Part shown: in pieces, positions 25,939-29,865 of the stretch
Layout of the letters: each line of letters opens with the position of its first letter
How positions within the stretch are numbered: the stretch's first letter is position 1
DNA from: a virus
Reading direction: 5' to 3' (one strand)
DNA: 29,865 nucleotides
Virus record (IMG/VR): IMGVR_UViG_3300048117_000374
Location: 1-29,865 of that record
Position numbers and translations under genes: made by a program
The notes under the pieces: generated by a model
Told to the model about the DNA's origin: nothing
Databases searched by the model: none
What the model saw: the letters and a program-made list of their open reading frames with translations, nothing else

Positions 25939-27645
25939 TTAACCTTCACATGCAACACATTGTAAATCATTTAGATTTAACTTTTTCCTTGCAAATGCCT
26001 GTGCCGAATTCATAGAATGTTGGTAATATAAAGTTTTAACCCCCAACTTCCACGAGTCAATAAGTAATTTATTAACATCTTTAGTCGGCATCTCAGGTGA
26101 TACCATTAAGTTTAGAGACTGTGATTGGTCAATAAAATCTTGTCTAATTGCCGCCTGATTAATAATCGATGATTGGTTAATCTCAGCAAAAGTTCTAAAG
26201 ACATCTTTTTGTTCGTCACTTAGGAAGTCTAAGTGTTGTACTGACCCATCAGCCTTTTTTATACTATCCCAAGTCTCTTTATTATCTCGACCCATAGTGT
26301 CTAATAATTCTTTCAACACTGGATTTTTTATAGTTACCTTCATCTTAGCAACATCCTTAACATAACAGTTAGACCAAATTGGTTCAATAGATTGTGATAC
26401 CTGACCAAGAATAAATGCTGATGACGTAGTCGGAGCGACCGCATTAAGTGTTACGTTTCTTCTACCATAACCTTTTAGATATTCAGGTTCCCCAAATATT
26501 TCAGCTAACTCCTCGGATGCTTTATATGATTTATCTTTAATAGTTTTAAACACCTCAACGTTAAGTTTAGCGGTTTCTCTGGTATCAAAAGCCAACCCTT
26601 TTGATTGTAATAATGAGTGCCAACCTAAAACACCTAAACCAAGAGCTCTTTGTCTTTTAGCGAAGTTATAAGCTTTTTCCATATAAAGAAACGCCATTTT
26701 ACCTTCTCTAGTACCATTGTCTCTTAATTCCTCTAATTTATTACAATATTCAGTAACTACTGCGTCTAAGAAATAAACCATAGTTTCAACAGCATCGGTA
26801 TCTTTCCACTCATCGTAGTGTAACACATTCATTGAAGATAATACACAAACGAATGATTCATCTTCAGAGTTATGTAGAGCTATCTCAGAACAAAGATTAG
26901 AGTTATAAATTTTAGCCCCTTTATCTTGGTAAACTTTAGGTGCATTATTATTCATCGTGTCATGAAACATAATATATGGGTAACCAATTTCACCTCTTCT
27001 TTGGATTACTTTTGCCCATATTTTTCTTTTCTCATCGTCACCTGCAATCATTTCTTCCATAAATTTATCAGTCACTGTAACTGCGTGTGTTAAATCTTGG
27101 ATTGAAGCCCCTTCTGTACCAATCTCTAAGAACTCCATAATATCTGGATGTTCAACGGGTAAGTAAGGTGAGAAACGACCTCTTCTTGTCGCCCCTTGTG
27201 AAATATTATCAACAACACTCTGAAATAAGTTCATGAAGTGAACCGCACCAGGAGCATGTCCATTGTCAGTTATCTTAGCTCCACGACCTCTAATGTTACC
27301 GAAGTACCCTGAGGTACCACCACCCATTTTACTCATTTCTCCAACTTCAGCTTGAGTAAATAATATTGATTCTATGTTATCGCTAACATTAGAACCAAAA
27401 CAACTTACAGGTAAACCTCTAACTTTACCAAAATTTGCCCATACAGGTGATGATAACGAATACCATCCTTTACTCATATAGTCGTAAAATTTTTCAGCAA
27501 ACCCTTCTTTACCTAAAAGTTTTTCTGCATGTTGTGCAATTGTTTTTATTCTATCTAAAGGTTCTTCACCTTCACTTAAATAACCTCTACGAAGAAACGT
27601 TATTGATTCTTCATTAATCCAATTAAAAGGTTTTCTATTTTTCAT
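25939..27645 (-). CDS. nrdA: Class I ribonucleotide reductase large subunit, short form without ATP-cone
   Basis: 568 aa, reduces ribonucleoside diphosphates to deoxy forms for phage DNA synthesis, with the radical supplied by NrdB. Visible active-site residues: first redox Cys C82 (LPVSCFGSN); the catalytic motif N250-L-C252-S-E254; second redox Cys C267 (FVCVLSSMN); the radical-transfer pair Y540-Y541 (TLYYQHSMNS); and the C-terminal shuttle C563-x-x-C566 (LQCVACEG, the last residues). The APTTSSAFILGQVSQSIEP stretch is the usual phosphate-binding region. Compared with E. coli or T4 NrdA (about 755-760 aa) it lacks the N-terminal ATP-cone and some 190 residues overall, yet all catalytic parts remain. 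Start ATG at 27645 lies 30 nt after nrdB. A terminator follows. Confidence 0.95.
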   Translation of the reverse strand: MKNRKPFNWINEESITFLRRGYLSEGEEPLDRIKTIAQHAEKLLGKEGFAEKFYDYMSKGWYSLSSPVWANFGKVRGLPVSCFGSNVSDNIESILFTQAEVGEMSKMGGGTSGYFGNIRGRGAKITDNGHAPGAVHFMNLFQSVVDNISQGATRRGRFSPYLPVEHPDIMEFLEIGTEGASIQDLTHAVTVTDKFMEEMIAGDDEKRKIWAKVIQRRGEIGYPYIMFHDTMNNNAPKVYQDKGAKIYNSNLCSEIALHNSEDESFVCVLSSMNVLHYDEWKDTDAVETMVYFLDAVVTEYCNKLEELRDNGTREGKMAFLYMEKAYNFAKRQRALGLGVLGWHSLLQSKGLAFDTRETAKLNVEVFKTIKDKSYKASEELAEIFGEPEYLKGYGRRNVTLNAVAPTTSSAFILGQVSQSIEPIWSNCYVKDVAKMKVTIKNPVLKELLDTMGRDNKETWDSIKKADGSVQHLDFLSDEQKDVFRTFAEINQSSIINQAAIRQDFIDQSQSLNLMVSPEMPTKDVNKLLIDSWKLGVKTLYYQHSMNSAQAFARKKLNLNDLQCVACEG

Positions 27646-27675
27646 ATTATTGTTTTATTATTGTTTTGTTTCTTT

Positions 27676-28956
27676 TTAAAATAAGTCGTTTGACGTTATT
27701 GATTTTTGTTTCTTACTATAGTTAATACTTCTTTTATTGAAAAAATCAGTATGTTTGGTCGTTAAAATCTCATCATCAAACCACTCTGTAGTTTCTAATA
27801 ATGTATCATTAGTTTCGAATATACTGTCAACACCTATAGAATTCAAAGATACATTAAATCTATATTTAATGAACTCCATTGTTTGTTTTTTAGTTAAGAA
27901 ATCTAAATCACCTTTTTCAAAAATCCAATTAACCACTTCAGTCTCAGCCTCGTAAGCCTCTTTAGTTGCAATAATTAAATCTTCAACTAACTGAGGTGTC
28001 CACCATTCAGGGTTTTCTTTTTTAATTAAATTAACTAACTCAAACCCAAATTCAGCATGAATATTTTCTTCTTTAGATGTCGCCTCAACCGCGTTACTAA
28101 TACCCTTTAATTTGTTTTTATGTTTATTAAATGACATAATAACTAAAAATTGTGAGAATAACGAAACGTTTTCAACAAACATCGAGAATAAAACTATAGA
28201 CTCAAAATACTCTTTATCGTCAACTGATTTTGAATTTGAAATCGCTTTCTCTAAATATTTAATTCTCCTTCTCACTTGTGGTACTTCTAATAAATTTTCA
28301 AATTCATTATTAAGACCTAATAGTTGTATTAAGTGTGAATATGCGTCTGCGTGTCTTACTTCCGATTCCGCAAATGTCGCACCGACATTACCAATTTCAG
28401 GTTTTGGCATCCTCTTATAAATGTCACCCCAAAATGATTTAACTGCAACTTCAATTTGTGAAATTGCTAACATCGCTCTTTCAACTGCCGATTTTTCTTT
28501 TTCGTTTAAATGTACTTTGTAATCTTGGATATCTGACGTATAATTAAATTCAGTGTGTACCCAGTATGAATGTCTAATTGCGTCAACATACTCATTTAAA
28601 TTAGGGTATTCGTAAGGTTTAAGATTAATTCTTTTTGAAAAGATGTTAGGTTGGTTCTTAGAACGATAAATAATGTATTCTTTGGCAACGTCATTTAAAC
28701 CGTTATCCATTAACTTATTTTCAACCATATCATGAATTTCATCTACGTTAGGAATTCTTTCTTTATTACCTCTGAAAAGTCCTTTTGTTGTGAGTCTAGC
28801 AATTTTTTCAGCCATACCCTCATCAACTTTATCAATACTTTTCATGGCATTTAAAATAGCCATTTCAATCTTTTCAGATTTAAAAACTACTTTATCTCCA
28901 CTTCTCTTTATTACGTAACGAATGTCTTTTGAGACACTATCTATTAGATTGTCCAT
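27676..28956 (-). CDS. nrdB: Ribonucleotide reductase small subunit with N-terminal ATP-cone
   Basis: 426 aa, longer than usual (about 320-390) because of an N-terminal ATP-cone at residues 10-100 (YVIKRSGDKVVFKSEKIEMA, then IPNVDEIHDMVENKLMD, then AKEYIIYR). The rest is the ferritin-like radical-generating fold. Likely metal ligands by spacing against E. coli NrdB: E169 (D84 position), E199 and H202 (ESEVRHADAY), E262 (MFVENVS), E297 and H300 (KEENIHAEFG). Y206 is at the position of the radical Tyr122. The C-terminal tail, ending SITSNDLF, would dock to NrdA. With the cone absent from NrdA, dATP/ATP control is expected to act through this subunit, as described for Leeuwenhoekiella blandensis NrdB. 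Whether the cofactor is diiron-tyrosyl or dimanganese cannot be read from sequence. Confidence 0.95.
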   Translation of the reverse strand: MDNLIDSVSKDIRYVIKRSGDKVVFKSEKIEMAILNAMKSIDKVDEGMAEKIARLTTKGLFRGNKERIPNVDEIHDMVENKLMDNGLNDVAKEYIIYRSKNQPNIFSKRINLKPYEYPNLNEYVDAIRHSYWVHTEFNYTSDIQDYKVHLNEKEKSAVERAMLAISQIEVAVKSFWGDIYKRMPKPEIGNVGATFAESEVRHADAYSHLIQLLGLNNEFENLLEVPQVRRRIKYLEKAISNSKSVDDKEYFESIVLFSMFVENVSLFSQFLVIMSFNKHKNKLKGISNAVEATSKEENIHAEFGFELVNLIKKENPEWWTPQLVEDLIIATKEAYEAETEVVNWIFEKGDLDFLTKKQTMEFIKYRFNVSLNSIGVDSIFETNDTLLETTEWFDDEILTTKHTDFFNKRSINYSKKQKSITSNDLF

Positions 28957-28978
28957 TTACTATTGTTTTTAAAAAAAT

Positions 28979-29865
28979 TTATAATTTATTTTCCCTTTGT
29001 TTTCTTTTTTGTAGAAGTTCTTGAATACGTACTTTGTTCTTTTCTTCTTTTTGTTCTTCCATTCCTAAGAATGTTACACTACTGTCCGTATCAATTTCTA
29101 TCATTTCGTTATCGAATTTACAATTTTCAAATACAATTCCATCTTTACCAATTCTTGATTTAGTAATAGCAATTGTTGCTAAATTCATTTCTTTCTGTTG
29201 TAGGGATTTAGCAACAGAAATAATAACGTGACCTACTTGAGCTTTCTTAATTGAACCACCCATTTGGTCCGTAGTAACTACTTCAGAAGATATTGACGAA
29301 CGGTTACCTTGAGTGGCCGTCCATCCTGCTATATCTAATTCATGACACATAGATTCAAACCCTCTCATAACCGAACCTTCACTTTTCCATTCGTCCCCTA
29401 AATTTTTATCGGGAACGATACAATCAATATAATCAACTACAACTAAATCTATTTTAGTACCTTCCGCTATCATTTTACGTATCTGATTTTTTATTTGATT
29501 CATCGTTAACGTATCGGATGGTAACTTCTTTAGAACTAATCGATTAGATGCATTTTCTTTAATTTGTCTAACTTTTTCTAAAACTTCTTCCCTTTGTAGT
29601 GACAAATTATCAGGTGCAATTTTTGTCCACATAGTGAAATGTTTTCTTTGTATAATCTTAGGGTTGTCTTCGAAAAATATTTGTAAAACATTATAACCTA
29701 AGTTAAATGCGTTATTAGCTATTTTACTAAGTACTGTAGTTTTACCCACACCTGTCGGAGCTAAAATAACTCCAATTTCACCCTTCGCTAACCCACCTTT
29801 TAGTAGATTATCTATACCTGTTATTCCCATCGGAATCGGATGTCTAAAGTCATCATCCAAAACCT
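28979..29865 (-). CDS. Replicative DNA helicase, DnaB/gp41 family (N-terminus off window)
   Basis: The frame is open to the right edge, giving about 295 C-terminal residues; the TTG at 29860 is not a credible start. It is a RecA-type hexameric helicase domain: Walker A APTGVGKTTV, a catalytic Glu in IFFEDNP, Walker B LVVVDYID, a motif resembling H3 in TATQGNRSS, and ITKSRIGKDG, which corresponds to the arginine-finger segment (KNRNGPTG) of DnaB. The C-terminal tail is Lys/Glu-rich (MEEQKEEKNKVRIQELLQKR). In T4 this is gp41, which unwinds the fork with primase; the missing N-terminal domain would be off-window. It lies 22 nt upstream of nrdB in the same direction. A KaiC/RecA-type ATPase is an alternative, but the finger motif favours DnaB. 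Confidence 0.88.
   Translation of the reverse strand, partial: VLDDDFRHPIPMGITGIDNLLKGGLAKGEIGVILAPTGVGKTTVLSKIANNAFNLGYNVLQIFFEDNPKIIQRKHFTMWTKIAPDNLSLQREEVLEKVRQIKENASNRLVLKKLPSDTLTMNQIKNQIRKMIAEGTKIDLVVVDYIDCIVPDKNLGDEWKSEGSVMRGFESMCHELDIAGWTATQGNRSSISSEVVTTDQMGGSIKKAQVGHVIISVAKSLQQKEMNLATIAITKSRIGKDGIVFENCKFDNEMIEIDTDSSVTFLGMEEQKEEKNKVRIQELLQKRKQRENKL

Noticed and set aside
29858-29860. TTG start for the helicase
   Set aside because: The frame stays open upstream to the window edge, and DnaB-family proteins carry an N-terminal domain before this ATPase part, so the gene is truncated by the window.

Overview
The window is a gene-dense, AT-rich stretch of a contractile-tailed (T4-like) bacteriophage genome. 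All 14 genes I accept lie on the minus strand, so transcription runs from high to low coordinates. The genes are tightly packed: TAATG and 8-nt start/stop overlaps, gaps of 2-30 nt, and no non-coding stretch longer than about 110 nt. No tRNA, rRNA, CRISPR array, insertion sequence or integrase was seen. Several features point to a Bacteroidota (flavobacteria-like) host. Starts are preceded by A-rich leaders with no Shine-Dalgarno sequence. One fibre protein carries SprB-type repeats. The ribonucleotide reductase has its ATP-cone on the small subunit, an arrangement I know from Bacteroidota enzymes. This host assignment is an inference.

Right end, 25.9-29.9 kb: nucleotide and replication functions. 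These are a DnaB-family replicative helicase (N-terminus cut by the window edge), nrdB with an N-terminal ATP-cone, and a short cone-less nrdA. A strong rho-independent terminator with a UUCG tetraloop follows nrdA and probably marks the border with the virion genes.

Middle, 10.4-25.8 kb: baseplate and tail. The series starts with gp25 (inner wedge, lysozyme-like fold) and gp6 (wedge ring). A giant 1821-aa protein in the gp7 position follows, with an unexpected central hydrophobic segment. Next come a 586-aa protein in the gp8 position, a 286-aa unknown, a 360-aa PKD-containing protein, a 302-aa unknown, and a 988-aa protein with a region like the P2 gpI tail protein. Order and translational coupling suggest that these build one baseplate.

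Left end, 1-10.4 kb: probable fibre and adhesion proteins. The first is a 1625-aa mosaic with two Thr-Pro linkers, about seven SprB-like repeats and a Cys-rich C-terminal domain. The second is a 980-aa protein made mostly of about 690 residues of NTPT/TPTP repeats between two small globular ends. The last two (492 aa, and a partial protein of at least 316 aa) share TGGT-type beta repeats.

Best leads: the small-subunit ATP-cone in a phage, the membrane-like segment inside a baseplate-wedge-sized protein, the length-variable 12-bp/84-bp repeat stalk, the host-adhesin-like SprB repeats, and a module shared by two neighbouring tail genes. All calls rest on reading motifs by eye; no database search was run.
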